A stretch of DNA of 64,000 nt from Pedobacter sp. PAMC26386 (GCA_014302835.1 CP060294.1:62001-126000), one strand, 5' to 3'. Shown: positions 8,520 to 17,769, counted from the stretch's first letter. The notes: generated by a model from the letters alone, not told the origin. A program made the numbers and translations.

Positions 8520-8999
8520 TTATTTTTTTACTTTGAAAGAAAAATGCTTTTGAGTGAAATAGCTGAAGACAGCAAGAATCGCTGTACAAATGATTTTAGC
8601 TATTGTAGGATAAAGATGAAAGGTTTCTACCAGCACTTTAAGCATAGCGAAATTGAGTAGAATATTAGTTGCCACTACAGTACCGTAGCGGAATAGCTGG
8701 ATTCTTCCCTTTAATTGTGATTGTGTAAATACCAGGTATTTATTCAGAGCAAAGCCGATGATAAAAGTAATCACAGACTCGATAATCAGCGCAGCAACCG
8801 GAGCTGTAATCATTCCCGGAGGGAAAGGCAGGTTCACATGTTCCTGATGCAGTATAAAATTGTAGACTATGTAATAGACTATAATCCCTGTTGCAGCAGT
8901 TGTACCGCCAGAAATAATATATCTGAAAGTATGAATAGGCACCCAATGTGAAAATGGAGGATAAAAAAAGTCTATAAATCTGAGTACGGCTTTACGCAT
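8520..8999 (-). CDS. GtrA family membrane protein
   Basis: A 159-aa integral membrane protein with four predicted transmembrane segments (about residues 24-46, 65-85, 105-122 and 130-150) and the GtrA/DPMS-type pattern FRYIISGGTTAATGIIVYYI near the N-terminus and FALNKYLVF in the middle. Members usually support transfer of lipid-linked sugars across the membrane. No glycosyltransferase partner is adjacent. A candidate promoter TATTTTTG (9052-9059, minus strand) lies 52 nt upstream of the start. Confidence 0.88.
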   Translation of the reverse strand: MRKAVLRFIDFFYPPFSHWVPIHTFRYIISGGTTAATGIIVYYIVYNFILHQEHVNLPFPPGMITAPVAALIIESVITFIIGFALNKYLVFTQSQLKGRIQLFRYGTVVATNILLNFAMLKVLVETFHLYPTIAKIICTAILAVFSYFTQKHFSFKVKK

Positions 9000-9069
9000 G
9001 TGGGTTTAGAAATCAATAAAAGCTAGCAATTTAGGGATTGATATCCAATATCAAAAATAACCGCCTATA

Positions 9070-9759
9070 TTAACGGCTGGCGGGTGTAGAAATAAAGTCT
9101 ATCACTGCACAGTATTTATAACCAGGGTGAGTGCTGATATTTACACCGACGAGGCTTAAATTATAACCCGTACCTAAAATTGTTTTTCTGTGTCCAAGGT
9201 CTGGAACATTTTTATCCAGTAATAACATACATACATTGGCCAGCCCTTTAGAAAAACCAAAGGCAATATTTTCTGCCATGGCCAGTTTTGGATAGTATTT
9301 AGAGATCCGATCTGATACTGATCTGCCGTCACTTGAATTATGACCGGCAAGATTATGGTTTTTCAGATCTTTGGCATGTTGCTGCGAAATCCAGGTCAGT
9401 GTTTCATCCGGACTGAATAAGGTTAAACCTTTAATTCCTTTAAGATCCTTTTCCAGACCTCTGTAGTACTTGTCTTTCCGGTTAACTTTCAGCTCATCAT
9501 AATTGCTGTACTGCTGCATGTCTATATTATAGGCCTCCACAAAATCCTGAAAATAAGTGTTAAAGAACTTCTCGCCATCAGTACGTGAAAGGTTCATGTA
9601 AAAGATAATTTTCTTTTCCTCCTCATTCAGATAGCTGGTATTTTTTGCTGTATTGGCATTTTCGAGTTCTTCGGTTGTCCAGTTCTTTGAGGAAGCCTGT
9701 GCTTTGGTCGTATTGATGCCGAAAATAAGAAGAAAGAAGGCGATAGGAATGAATTTCAT
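9070..9759 (-). CDS. CAP/SCP domain-containing secreted protein
   Basis: A 229-aa protein with an N-terminal signal peptide (MKFIPIAFFLLIFGINTTKA, cut after residue 20). The CAP (cysteine-rich secretory protein, antigen 5, PR-1) domain is in the C-terminal two thirds, seen in the pattern QHAKDLKNHNLAGHNSSDG, AENIAFG and GHRKTILG, which carry the usual His/Glu/His cavity residues. Bacterial members are extracytoplasmic, with poorly known function. It appears monocistronic. Confidence 0.85.
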   Translation of the reverse strand: MKFIPIAFFLLIFGINTTKAQASSKNWTTEELENANTAKNTSYLNEEEKKIIFYMNLSRTDGEKFFNTYFQDFVEAYNIDMQQYSNYDELKVNRKDKYYRGLEKDLKGIKGLTLFSPDETLTWISQQHAKDLKNHNLAGHNSSDGRSVSDRISKYYPKLAMAENIAFGFSKGLANVCMLLLDKNVPDLGHRKTILGTGYNLSLVGVNISTHPGYKYCAVIDFISTPASR

Positions 9760-9838
9760 GTTACAGTTAACGTATATAGGTAGAATTTAATATGCTATCG
9801 TCAACAATAATGAGACCATCCCTGCGGAGAAATAATAA

Positions 9839-10012
9839 TTATGCTAGTGCGTACGCAATTATTGCAATCGCAATCAGCAGAAATAAAATTCTTTTGTTAC
9901 CGAAATTTATGGTCGCCCCGGTGTCGTTTGGTTTCTTGACAAAAAAAAGGGGGTCAGCCGGATTATAATAGATAAACCCAAATTTCCAATTCTTGATATT
10001 TGTTTCTTCCAT
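9839..10012 (-). CDS. DUF5808-like small membrane protein, 57 aa
   Basis: A short reading frame with ATG at 10012 and TAA at 9839. It encodes a soluble N-terminal half beginning MEETNIKNWKFGFIYYNPAD and containing PLFFVKKPNDTGATINFGN, followed by one hydrophobic segment (about residues 42-57). The pattern W-K-x-G-x-x-Y-Y-N-P-x-D-P-x-x-F-V and a later NFGN agrees with the DUF5808 family as I remember it. Function unknown. Being under 60 codons it is easily missed by automatic calling. Confidence 0.72.
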   Translation of the reverse strand: MEETNIKNWKFGFIYYNPADPLFFVKKPNDTGATINFGNKRILFLLIAIAIIAYALA

Positions 10013-10134
10013 TTGTATTCTCGTTAAGAATTTGTTTCGCTAATTTAATAGAATTAAATGGCTAAATAATATTTTAGACTAGCCTGGTTTTACCTGTTTA
10101 ATGTGTAGATTGATTTTTCACTTAAATTCACCTT

Positions 10135-12486
10135 ATGTGTTTAAAAAAGATAGTCTTTTTTTTATTTTGGTTTTTTATTTTGGCGTATAGTGTTGTGAAC
10201 GCACAAGAAGGTCCCTCAGGTAAGCGCCCTAAAATTGGTTTGGCCTTAAGTGGTGGTGGTGCAAAAGGACTTGCATATATTGGACTTTTGCGAGTAATAG
10301 ACTCTCTGGGAATCAAGATTGATTATATCTCGGGTACGAGTGCTGGTGGAATTTTTGGAGGACTTTATGCAATGGGGTATTCTGCTGACAGTTTAAAAAA
10401 GATAGCCATGAATATTAACTGGCATCGTGTATTAAGTAATACTGTACCATTGAATAAAATTAATATTGAGGAAAAGGACGAGTATAATAATTATTTTATT
10501 GAATTCCCTATTGTTAACGGCAAGCCTACACTGCCAAGCGCTTTAATTGAAGGACAGTATATGTCTGAAGTTTTAAATATGCTTACTTATCCTGCGAGGA
10601 AGATCAATGATTTTGATAAGTTACCTATTCCGGTAGTGATTACATCTTCTGATATTGTTAATGGAGGGTTGGTTTTGCAACGTAAAGGATACCTTCCTAT
10701 GGCTATACGTGCTACTTTAGCAATACCAGCTGTATTTTCCCCGGTTTATATTGACGGAAAATTATTGGTTGATGGTGGATTAGACAGGAATTTTCCTGTT
10801 CAGGAAGTGAAGGATATGGGGGCAGATTTTATTATCGGTGGTTATACTGGTTTTAGGCTTTTTACCGAAAAAGAAATCGCCAATCCCATGAAACTGATTT
10901 ATCAAACCCATGCTTTTAAATCGGTTGAAGATTCAAAAAAACAAATGGCAATGACTAATTTACTAGTAGATTTCACAAAAGCGCTGGTCGATTTTACTAC
11001 AGCTGATTTCTTTGAATATAAAAAGATTATTGCTATTGGCGAAAAGGAAGCTAGAAAATACTTGCCTGAGCTAATAAAAATAGCAGAAGACCAAAGAAAG
11101 TACCCTGCTGAACATATACAATTAGTGAAATCTCCAGAAGATCCGATAAAGCATATCCGGTATCAGAATGATAGGGGTGAAGATATTAAAAACCCTATTA
11201 TTGAACATTTTGCTGAATCCTATTTAAAGCTGGATACAGGTAAAGTTTATAATGTAAACGCGATTTCTGATGGGATTACTAATCTTTTTGGAACGCGTTT
11301 CTTTGATAAGGTTTACTATACTTTTGAAGACAAAGGTCAGGGAGAAACTTTAAATATTCGACTTAAAGAAGGAAAAGCCGGGACTTTTAAAGCTGCATTG
11401 CACTATGATACAGAACAGTCCGCAGGAATTTTGGTCAATTATACTTATAGAAATATTTTTCTCAGGAAGTCGAGATTGCTAGCTACTGTAGATCTGGCAG
11501 AAAGAGTGAAGGTCCGGGCTGATTATTATAAGTTTATCAATAACGATAATAACCTTTGGTTGAAAGGAACGTTTACTTATCTGAACTTGCAGAGTAATGA
11601 TATTTTGTACAGATATGCTAATGATAATAATTATCTAGATAATACGCTGAAAGTAGATCTGAGTTTAGGTTATAGACTTAACCGTTCTTCTGCATTCTTA
11701 TTGACTTTAAGTAGGGAAACAGAGGCTGTAAAGCGGGGGAAAAATGTATTGGAACAGTTTCTTGACGTATCTATGAACAGAACTGTTTATAAGCAGACAA
11801 ATGAGGCAATTACGTTTGCTTTTAATCAGAATAACCAGAATGAAGCTTATTTTTCCAAAAGAGGGAATCTTTTAAATGTGCAGATGAAGTATTTTTTTGA
11901 TAATAAACTTACAACAAAGCTACCAGAGAGTAATGATGAAGCCGGACAAGCTATTTATAATTATCTGAATCCCACACCTGATCAGATTCCTGGCAATGTA
12001 TTACGTTTCTTCCTTAATGAAACTTTTATTCAGCCAATTAACCGGCGAATTTCGGTCCGGACTAATGTGTTCTGGGGCTTTAACCTGACGGGGAAAAACA
12101 AAAAGGAAACTTCCGAAACCTATGTCTACTTAAATAACCGCTTCCAGGTTGGTGGAACAGATGATAGGCAAAATCCAGCACAACCAGGGTTTATTGGTTT
12201 GCGAAAAGGTGAGCTGGCAGGTGTTAATATTAGTGCATTCAATCTTTCAGTACAATATAACTTTATTGATAAACTATACTTAGCTCCTCAAGTGAGTATA
12301 GTTAGCAATAATGCCAATGCTAATCCATTTCAAGGAATTTCTTCTGATCAATTAGCCTGGGGTTACGGAGTGAAAATTGGGTATCTATCTATAATTGGGC
12401 CGATCAATTTTAGTTTAGGGAAGACCAGCAATATATTTGAAAGAGATCCATTAAGAGCTTATTTGTCTATTGGTCATAAGTTTTAA
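10135..12486 (+). CDS. Patatin-like phospholipase with C-terminal outer-membrane barrel
   Basis: A 783-aa secreted protein. After a signal peptide (cleavage near VNAQ, residue 24) comes a patatin domain with oxyanion loop LSGGGAKG (residues 39-46), nucleophile S69 in GTSAG and catalytic D213 in LVDGG. The C-terminal part (about 380-783) is rich in alternating beta strands ending in a terminal Phe, like the BamA/Omp85 surface-antigen domain. This is the type V autotransporter-like patatin design, so a lipase domain tethered at or passed through the outer membrane is expected. Start chosen at ATG 10135, directly before the signal peptide. Confidence 0.92.
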   Translation: MCLKKIVFFLFWFFILAYSVVNAQEGPSGKRPKIGLALSGGGAKGLAYIGLLRVIDSLGIKIDYISGTSAGGIFGGLYAMGYSADSLKKIAMNINWHRVLSNTVPLNKINIEEKDEYNNYFIEFPIVNGKPTLPSALIEGQYMSEVLNMLTYPARKINDFDKLPIPVVITSSDIVNGGLVLQRKGYLPMAIRATLAIPAVFSPVYIDGKLLVDGGLDRNFPVQEVKDMGADFIIGGYTGFRLFTEKEIANPMKLIYQTHAFKSVEDSKKQMAMTNLLVDFTKALVDFTTADFFEYKKIIAIGEKEARKYLPELIKIAEDQRKYPAEHIQLVKSPEDPIKHIRYQNDRGEDIKNPIIEHFAESYLKLDTGKVYNVNAISDGITNLFGTRFFDKVYYTFEDKGQGETLNIRLKEGKAGTFKAALHYDTEQSAGILVNYTYRNIFLRKSRLLATVDLAERVKVRADYYKFINNDNNLWLKGTFTYLNLQSNDILYRYANDNNYLDNTLKVDLSLGYRLNRSSAFLLTLSRETEAVKRGKNVLEQFLDVSMNRTVYKQTNEAITFAFNQNNQNEAYFSKRGNLLNVQMKYFFDNKLTTKLPESNDEAGQAIYNYLNPTPDQIPGNVLRFFLNETFIQPINRRISVRTNVFWGFNLTGKNKKETSETYVYLNNRFQVGGTDDRQNPAQPGFIGLRKGELAGVNISAFNLSVQYNFIDKLYLAPQVSIVSNNANANPFQGISSDQLAWGYGVKIGYLSIIGPINFSLGKTSNIFERDPLRAYLSIGHKF

Positions 12487-12531
12487 TACCACTATAAATA
12501 CTGAGCTATGCTTAATTTTTCTACTCATAAA

Positions 12532-12566
12532 AATGCCCCAAAAAGTGTCTAACTTTTTGGGGCATT
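12532..12566. terminator. Bidirectional intrinsic terminator
   Basis: AATGCCCCAAAAAG (12532-12545) and CTTTTTGGGGCATT (12553-12566) form a perfect 14-bp stem with a 7-nt loop, flanked by A/T-rich DNA on both sides. It lies between the convergent patatin and glycyl-tRNA synthetase genes and can serve both. Confidence 0.88.
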
Positions 12567-12601
12567 CCATTTCCTGAAGCGGATTTTCTTTTTATGGTTG
12601 A

Positions 12602-14089
12602 TTAGACTATTCTTAATAAATTTTTCCAGCTTACTTTATTTGAAATCAGTTCTTCCAGATCCTTGATGTCAATTCTTTGCTGCTCCATACTGTCACGGTG
12701 ACGAATAGTTACAGTATCATCTTCGAGTGTCTGGTGATCAATAGTAATACAGAAAGGAGTACCGATTGCATCTTGTCTGCGGTAACGTTTTCCGATTGAA
12801 TCTTTCTCTTCGTAAACAACATTATAATCTAATTTCAGATTATCCATAATAGTTTTTGCTTTCTCCGGCAAACCATCTTTTTTAGTTAATGGTAAAATAG
12901 CTGCTTTTATTGGAGCTAGGCAAGGGTGTAAATGCAATACAACACGGCTATCGGTTTTTTCACCTTCGCTCAAATCTTGTTCTTCAAAAGCACCGATCAT
13001 CGTCAGCAAGAACATCCGGTCTAAACCGATTGAAGTTTCAATTACATATGGGATATAGTTACCATACGGTTTGCCATCTTCATTCAGATCATTATCGAAA
13101 TATTGCATTTTCTTACCAGAAAATTCCTGGTGCTGCGTTAAATCGAAATCTGTCCGGCTATGGATACCTTCCACTTCTTTAAAGCCAAATGGGAATTCAA
13201 ATTCAATATCAGTAGCTGCATTTGCATAATGTGCAAGTTTAGCATGATCATGATACTTGTATTTTGCAGGATCTGTACCTAAAGCTGTGTGCCATTTAAG
13301 ACGTGCTTCTTTCCAGTACTCAAACCATTTCATTTCTTCACCCGGACGCACAAAGAATTGCATTTCCATTTGTTCAAATTCACGCATACGCATGATGAAC
13401 TGACGTGCAATTACTTCATTTCTGAAGGCTTTACCAATTTGAGCAATACCAAAAGGGATTTTCATCCTTCCTGATTTTTGAACATTCAGGAAGTTTACAA
13501 AAATACCTTGTGCAGTTTCAGGACGTAAATATACTTCTTCGGCACCTTCAGCCATTGCACCAAACTGTGTACTGAACATCAGGTTAAACTGACGTACATC
13601 AGTCCAGTTCCTTGTTCCACTTACAGGACAGGCAATTTCATGTTCTTCAATCAGTACTTTAAGCTGTGGCAGGTTTTCAGCTTTAAGAGCCTCGTCCATG
13701 TCAGCTTGTAATTTTGCTGCTTTATCTGTTTTACCGTCTTTTTCATAACGGGTAATTTTATCTTCTAATAACTGGTCTGCACGGTAACGTTTGTTCGAAT
13801 CTTTGTTGTCTATCATCGGATCGCTAAATCCGTCAACGTGGCCACTGGCTTTCCATACTTTCGGATGCATAAAAATTGCAGAATCAATCCCTACAATGTT
13901 CTCATGCATCTGGACCATAGATTTCCACCAGTAAGTTTTGATGTTATTCTTTAGTTCAGCACCTAACTGACCATAATCATAAACGGCACTTAAGCCATCA
14001 TAAATTTCGCTGCTTTGAAATACGAAACCATATTCCTTGGCGTGGGAGATCACATTTTTAAATTGTTCGTCGTTATTTGTTTTGGCCAT
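12602..14089 (-). CDS. glyS: Glycine--tRNA ligase (alpha2 type)
   Basis: Charges tRNA-Gly. The 495-aa length and single-chain architecture fit the homodimeric eukaryote-like class II enzyme, not the alpha2beta2 bacterial form. Class II motifs are visible: motif 2 around FRNEVIARQFIMRMREFEQMEM and motif 3 near ETSIGLDRMFLL. An anticodon-binding domain ends the protein (LHLHPCLAPIKAAILPL onward). A perfect -7 box TATATTTG (14097-14104) sits 7 nt before ATG 14089, so the mRNA may have almost no leader. It is divergent from gldA. Confidence 0.96.
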   Translation of the reverse strand: MAKTNNDEQFKNVISHAKEYGFVFQSSEIYDGLSAVYDYGQLGAELKNNIKTYWWKSMVQMHENIVGIDSAIFMHPKVWKASGHVDGFSDPMIDNKDSNKRYRADQLLEDKITRYEKDGKTDKAAKLQADMDEALKAENLPQLKVLIEEHEIACPVSGTRNWTDVRQFNLMFSTQFGAMAEGAEEVYLRPETAQGIFVNFLNVQKSGRMKIPFGIAQIGKAFRNEVIARQFIMRMREFEQMEMQFFVRPGEEMKWFEYWKEARLKWHTALGTDPAKYKYHDHAKLAHYANAATDIEFEFPFGFKEVEGIHSRTDFDLTQHQEFSGKKMQYFDNDLNEDGKPYGNYIPYVIETSIGLDRMFLLTMIGAFEEQDLSEGEKTDSRVVLHLHPCLAPIKAAILPLTKKDGLPEKAKTIMDNLKLDYNVVYEEKDSIGKRYRRQDAIGTPFCITIDHQTLEDDTVTIRHRDSMEQQRIDIKDLEELISNKVSWKNLLRIV

Positions 14090-14096
14090 AATACTG

Positions 14097-14104
14097 CAAA
14101 TATA
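14097..14104 (-). promoter_or_regulatory. Promoter -7 box of glyS
   Basis: On the minus strand this reads TATATTTG, a perfect match to the Bacteroidetes -7 consensus TAnnTTTG. Only 7 nt separate it from the glyS ATG, so the transcript would start at or within a few bases of the start codon. No clear TTTG -33 element is visible upstream. Confidence 0.65.
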
Positions 14105-14146
14105 GAATTTGGGGGGTAATTTTAGTGTATATTAAATACGAATTAT

Positions 14147-14154
14147 TACTTTTG
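14147..14154 (+). promoter_or_regulatory. Promoter -7 box of gldA
   Basis: TACTTTTG matches TAnnTTTG perfectly and lies 43 nt upstream of the proposed TTG start of gldA. It is in the glyS-gldA divergent gap. The -33 region is only a weak match. Confidence 0.55.
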
Positions 14155-14197
14155 AATTGATAGTTATCAGCTATCAATCACAATTAAAATTAGCCCA

Positions 14198-14905
14198 TTG
14201 AGTATAAAGGTAGAAGGACTGTCAAAAACATTCGGTCAGCAAAAAGCAGTAGACAGTATAAGTTTCGAGGCTATGCCAGGTAAAATCCTTGGTTTTCTAG
14301 GCCCAAACGGTGCGGGTAAATCTACAACTATGCGGATGCTGACGGGTTATTTGCATCCAACTTCAGGTAAATCCAGTTTAGGAGGGTATGATGCACAGCT
14401 TCAAAGTCTGGAAATGCGTCGTATTATGGGTTATTTACCTGAAAATACACCATTATATACAGATATGTACGTTCGGGAGTTTCTGACTTTTGTAGCCAAT
14501 ACTTATCAACTGGAGCAAACCGAAATTAAAGTAAGGGAAGTTATCGAAAGAGTAGGGCTCGGCGAAGAACAGCATAAAAAGATTTCGATGCTGAGCAAGG
14601 GATATAAACAGCGTGTAGGACTGGCACAGGCAATTATTCATGACCCGAAGATTTTAATTCTGGATGAGCCTACGACTGGTTTAGATCCGAATCAGTTGTC
14701 AGATATTAGGGAACTGATCAAAAATCTAGGCAAAGATAAAACTGTAGTTCTTTCTACTCATATTATGCAGGAGGTTGAAGCGCTTTGTGAACAGGTTGTG
14801 ATTATCAATAAAGGAAAAATTGTAGCAGATTCGTCATTAATTGATCTTAAAAAACAACATAAAACTGACTCTTTGGAGGATTTGTTCAAATTGTTAACTA
14901 TTTGA
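14198..14905 (+). CDS. gldA: Gliding motility ABC transporter ATP-binding protein GldA
   Basis: ATPase subunit of the Gld ABC transporter (GldA with GldF and GldG). In Flavobacterium this is linked to gliding, but homologues persist in non-gliding Bacteroidota. The 235-aa protein has Walker A GPNGAGKST (about residues 34-42), signature LSKGYKQRVGLA and Walker B ILILDEPTTGLDP. The start is TTG at 14198 (MSIKVEGLSKTFGQ), since no ATG gives the expected N-terminus. Its partners gldF and gldG lie 2.9 kb downstream, separated by the beta-barrel array and a YdeI-like gene. A generic NatA-type ATPase is the alternative name. Confidence 0.85.
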   Translation: MSIKVEGLSKTFGQQKAVDSISFEAMPGKILGFLGPNGAGKSTTMRMLTGYLHPTSGKSSLGGYDAQLQSLEMRRIMGYLPENTPLYTDMYVREFLTFVANTYQLEQTEIKVREVIERVGLGEEQHKKISMLSKGYKQRVGLAQAIIHDPKILILDEPTTGLDPNQLSDIRELIKNLGKDKTVVLSTHIMQEVEALCEQVVIINKGKIVADSSLIDLKKQHKTDSLEDLFKLLTI

Positions 14906-14994
14906 TATTTAGGTTATTAGTTATGTTATATTACTTTGGCAGACTTTTTGTTTGAGCTAGTTAGGATTATATCCACTAACTTAAATTAAAAATT

Positions 14995-15534
14995 ATGAAA
15001 AGGTTATTTTTACTAACAGCTATAGCAGGAGTTTTTGCATTTTCAAACGTTTCGGCTCAGAAAAAAGATCCTGCTATGTCAGGTCAGAAATTAGGAATAG
15101 GTGTTGATTTTGGATTGCCAACGGGCGATTTAAATAAAACACATAAATTAGGAATTGGTGGATCTTTGTTATTCCAGACTCCAATAGCGCAAAGTCTGAA
15201 TTTTACTGCTAGTGCAGGTTACCTTAGTTTTGCTGGTAAAGATATTATCTCATCAGGATCCAGCAGTATTAAATTTGCTAATTATGCTGCTATTCCAGTA
15301 AAAGCAGGTGTAAGATACTTTTTAGCTGAAAATATATTTGTTGGAGGTGAGCTGGGTGCCGCTTTTGGTACTAGCTCGGGTTCTGGTACTTCATTTATTT
15401 ATACACCAAATGTAGGTGTTGAATTCCCGGTAGCTGACAAGTCGACTATTGAATTAGGAGCAAGATATGAATCATGGTCTAAAGGACCTGCAAGATTTGT
15501 AGGTTTTAGATTAGCTTATAACTTCGGTATATAA
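14995..15534 (+). CDS. Outer-membrane beta-barrel protein, copy 1
   Basis: A 179-aa OmpA/OmpX-like porin-family barrel. A signal peptide (MKRLFLLTAIAGVFAFSNVSA) is followed by alternating amphipathic strands and a C-terminal strand FRLAYNFGI. This is the first of three tandem paralogues (14995, 15777 and 16390), each followed by its own terminator. Such proteins are often abundant surface proteins whose role is unknown. Its N-terminal signal sequence is almost identical to that of copy 3, which points to recent duplication. Confidence 0.85.
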   Translation: MKRLFLLTAIAGVFAFSNVSAQKKDPAMSGQKLGIGVDFGLPTGDLNKTHKLGIGGSLLFQTPIAQSLNFTASAGYLSFAGKDIISSGSSSIKFANYAAIPVKAGVRYFLAENIFVGGELGAAFGTSSGSGTSFIYTPNVGVEFPVADKSTIELGARYESWSKGPARFVGFRLAYNFGI

Positions 15535-15577
15535 GTAAGAGATAATAAATCAGGCTTTAAAAGTCTTAATACTCAGG

Positions 15578-15611
15578 AACGCCTTAAATGAAAATTTGAG
15601 GCGTTTTTTTA
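15578..15611 (+). terminator. Intrinsic terminator after beta-barrel copy 1
   Basis: AACGCCTTAAAT pairs with ATTTGAGGCGTT, with one mismatch and a 4-nt loop, followed by a T run to 15610. Related stems follow copies 2 and 3, so the terminator was duplicated together with the gene. Confidence 0.8.
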
Positions 15612-15776
15612 TAATCGTATCGGTTAGTTATTCTCTGTGTTTTATACGCATCAATGATTTTTTCATCTAGCCTGCCTGATTTTTATTGCATTAAGAATTG
15701 ATCGTTAATAGTCTGATTTGTGTTTTGTATGTTTTTTATTTGACCTTGTGTGTAATTAAATGTCAATAAAATTAAA

Positions 15777-16161
15777 ATTATAAAAGGTTATTTTTGCTAA
15801 TGGTTATTGCCGGAATTTTTGCAAGTTCAAACTTATCGGCTCAGAAAAAAGATCTGGCTATGTCTGGTCAGAAGCTTAGTATAAGTGTTGATTTCGCATT
15901 ACCTACAGGAAATGCAAAGGAAATTTATAGAATTGGATTTGGAGGCTTATTACAATTCCAAACCCCAATAGCACAGAATTTAAATTTCACTGGTAGTGCA
16001 GGATATCTGAGCTTTGCTGGTGAAGAATTTCCTGTTGCTGATAAATCAACGATCGAATTGGGTGCTCGTTATGAGGTATGGTCAGGCGATAACAGAGTAA
16101 TACCTATATGACAATTAAAGGTTTTGTTGGTTTGAGACCTGCTTATAACTTCGGTATATAA
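15777..16161 (+). pseudogene. Outer-membrane beta-barrel protein, copy 2 (degraded)
   Basis: The middle member of the tandem array is broken in three ways. First, the start codon is lost: copy 1 has attATGaaaagg where this has attataaaagg, missing the G. Second, there is an in-frame internal loss of about 70 codons joining GYLSFAG directly to EEFPVADKSTIE, which in copy 1 flank the central strands. Third, a frame change after YEVWSG makes the main frame stop at 16111, while the expected C-terminus GLRPAYNFGI continues in another frame to 16161. A 105-codon frame from TTG 15794 survives but would lack a normal signal peptide. Confidence 0.8.
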
Positions 16162-16201
16162 ACGTAGAATAGTATTTAGTAATAAGCCTTAATATAGGAA
16201 T

Positions 16202-16230
16202 GCCTTAAATGAGAGTTTAAGGTTTTTTTT
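16202..16230 (+). terminator. Intrinsic terminator after beta-barrel copy 2
   Basis: CCTTAAA (16203-16209) pairs with TTTAAGG (16216-16222), followed by eight T. It is clearly related to the stem after copy 1. Confidence 0.75.
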
Positions 16231-16389
16231 GTACAATAGCTTTCGGAGTTGAACTTTTCTGTCCTAATCTGTTTTTTTTAAAAATAGATTAAATATTAAT
16301 CACATGAAATTAATTTATTGTTATTAATGTCTGCTTTTGTGGTTTTTTTGATTAATATAGCAGACGTTTTAATATCTAAAAAGTAAATT

Positions 16390-16941
16390 ATGAAAAAATT
16401 ATTTCTATTGACGGCAATTGCAGGTGTTTTTGCATTTTCGAATGTATCTGCTCAAAAAGTTAAAGGTTCAAAGTTAGGTTTGGGAGTTGATTTTGCTGTA
16501 CCAGTGGGTGGCTTAAGTGATGGTTACAAGTTTGGTTATGGGGGATCTTTATTATTCCAGACTCCGATTGCGGAAAAGTTGAATTTTACGGCTTCAGCTG
16601 GGTATCTGAATCTTGTCGGTAAAAACGCACAATATCTTTCATTTGGTTCAAACGGCGTTTATACTAAAGAATATCAAGTTCCTAATGCAGGTGTAGTTCC
16701 TGTGAAAATAGGTGCGAGATATTTTATTGCTCAGAATTTTTATGCGGGTGCTGAGATTGGTGCTGCTTTTATGACTGGAGATGGTGGTGGAACTGCCTTT
16801 GCTTATTCACCAAATATCGGATTTGAATTGCCACTTGCAAATAAGAATTCAATTGACTTAGGCATTAGATATGAAGGCTGGTCAAAAGAATCATCGGTGG
16901 GGTTTTTTGGTTTGAAAGCTGCTTATAACTTCGGTTTATAG
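16390..16941 (+). CDS. Outer-membrane beta-barrel protein, copy 3
   Basis: A 183-aa barrel with the same plan as copy 1: signal peptide MKKLFLLTAIAGVFAFSNVSA, strands such as YGGSLLFQTPIAEKLNFTAS, and the end FGLKAAYNFGL. It lacks the MSGQ-containing linker of copies 1 and 2 and has a different outer loop (residues about 78-100), where paralogues of surface barrels usually vary. It has its own terminator at 16987. Confidence 0.85.
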   Translation: MKKLFLLTAIAGVFAFSNVSAQKVKGSKLGLGVDFAVPVGGLSDGYKFGYGGSLLFQTPIAEKLNFTASAGYLNLVGKNAQYLSFGSNGVYTKEYQVPNAGVVPVKIGARYFIAQNFYAGAEIGAAFMTGDGGGTAFAYSPNIGFELPLANKNSIDLGIRYEGWSKESSVGFFGLKAAYNFGL

Positions 16942-16986
16942 GCTTGATCATTGAATTAAATTCCAAACCTACTCTATAAATAAAAT

Positions 16987-17020
16987 GCCTTAATGTCTTA
17001 TTTAAGGCGTTTTATTTTAT
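16987..17020 (+). terminator. Intrinsic terminator after beta-barrel copy 3
   Basis: GCCTTAA (16987-16993) pairs with TTAAGGC (17002-17008), followed by a T-rich stretch. It is the third version of the array's terminator. Confidence 0.7.
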
Positions 17021-17065
17021 ACAATGAAAGTGTCCTGTTATTTTCTGCTTCTTATAGAGGCTGCA

Positions 17066-17680
17066 TTATCTTTCATATTTCCAGTTCCTGGACTTTCCTT
17101 CAGTGATCCATTCTAGCGCATTGTCCATGCGTTTGTTCTTTGTCGCTTCTGTTTTTGCTTCAGCAAACCATTCCAAATAATCCTTTTTTTGTGAATAGCT
17201 AAATTTTTCAAAATTTATCCCTGCGACAGGGACTTTGATCAGTCTTTCTACAAAGTCATCAGGTACTTGCAAGTTCAGCTTAGGAAGAGCATCTTTCTTG
17301 GGGAGTTTAATCCCCTCTTTATTTAAAATTACAGCATTCTGGATATAAGTGATTAAGACATCATCGCCCGGCAAATCTTCAACAGAATAAATTTTACCAA
17401 GGTGTCCCATAGACTGTGGCTTGTCTTCACCGGTTAGGTGATGCAGGTCAGGAAGGAGGGAGGCTTTCCAAAAACTAAAAGCGCAATAGCTTTTGAAAGC
17501 GGCCATACTGCATACTGTACCTTTATAATCGAAATGAGGAAATCCCCATTTGATGGTTTCTATAATTTCAGGACAGGCTTCATGGACCAGCATTCTGAGA
17601 TGGTTTAATATCGGCTGTGCAAAAACAGCAGCGTTATCAATGTAGATGTCAATACGATTATCGAATTTTCCCACGGCCAA
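17066..17680 (-). CDS. YdeI/OmpD-associated family protein (DUF1801)
   Basis: A 204-aa cytoplasmic protein with an N-terminal DUF1801 domain (IKWGFPHFDYKGTVCSMAAFK, about residues 42-62) and the YdeI-type C-terminal helix region ending in the conserved LEWFAEAKTEATKNKRM. Function is unknown in this family. The start is TTG at 17680 (LAVGKFDN); a GTG two codons later is an alternative. It is inserted on the opposite strand between the barrel array and gldF. Confidence 0.8.
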   Translation of the reverse strand: MAVGKFDNRIDIYIDNAAVFAQPILNHLRMLVHEACPEIIETIKWGFPHFDYKGTVCSMAAFKSYCAFSFWKASLLPDLHHLTGEDKPQSMGHLGKIYSVEDLPGDDVLITYIQNAVILNKEGIKLPKKDALPKLNLQVPDDFVERLIKVPVAGINFEKFSYSQKKDYLEWFAEAKTEATKNKRMDNALEWITEGKSRNWKYER

Positions 17681-17769
17681 TATATTTAATGAAAAATGTC
17701 TGACACTAAATTAAGCATACTTTTTCATTCTCCCGATATTTACTAACTTCGGCATCATTATAATTTTTC

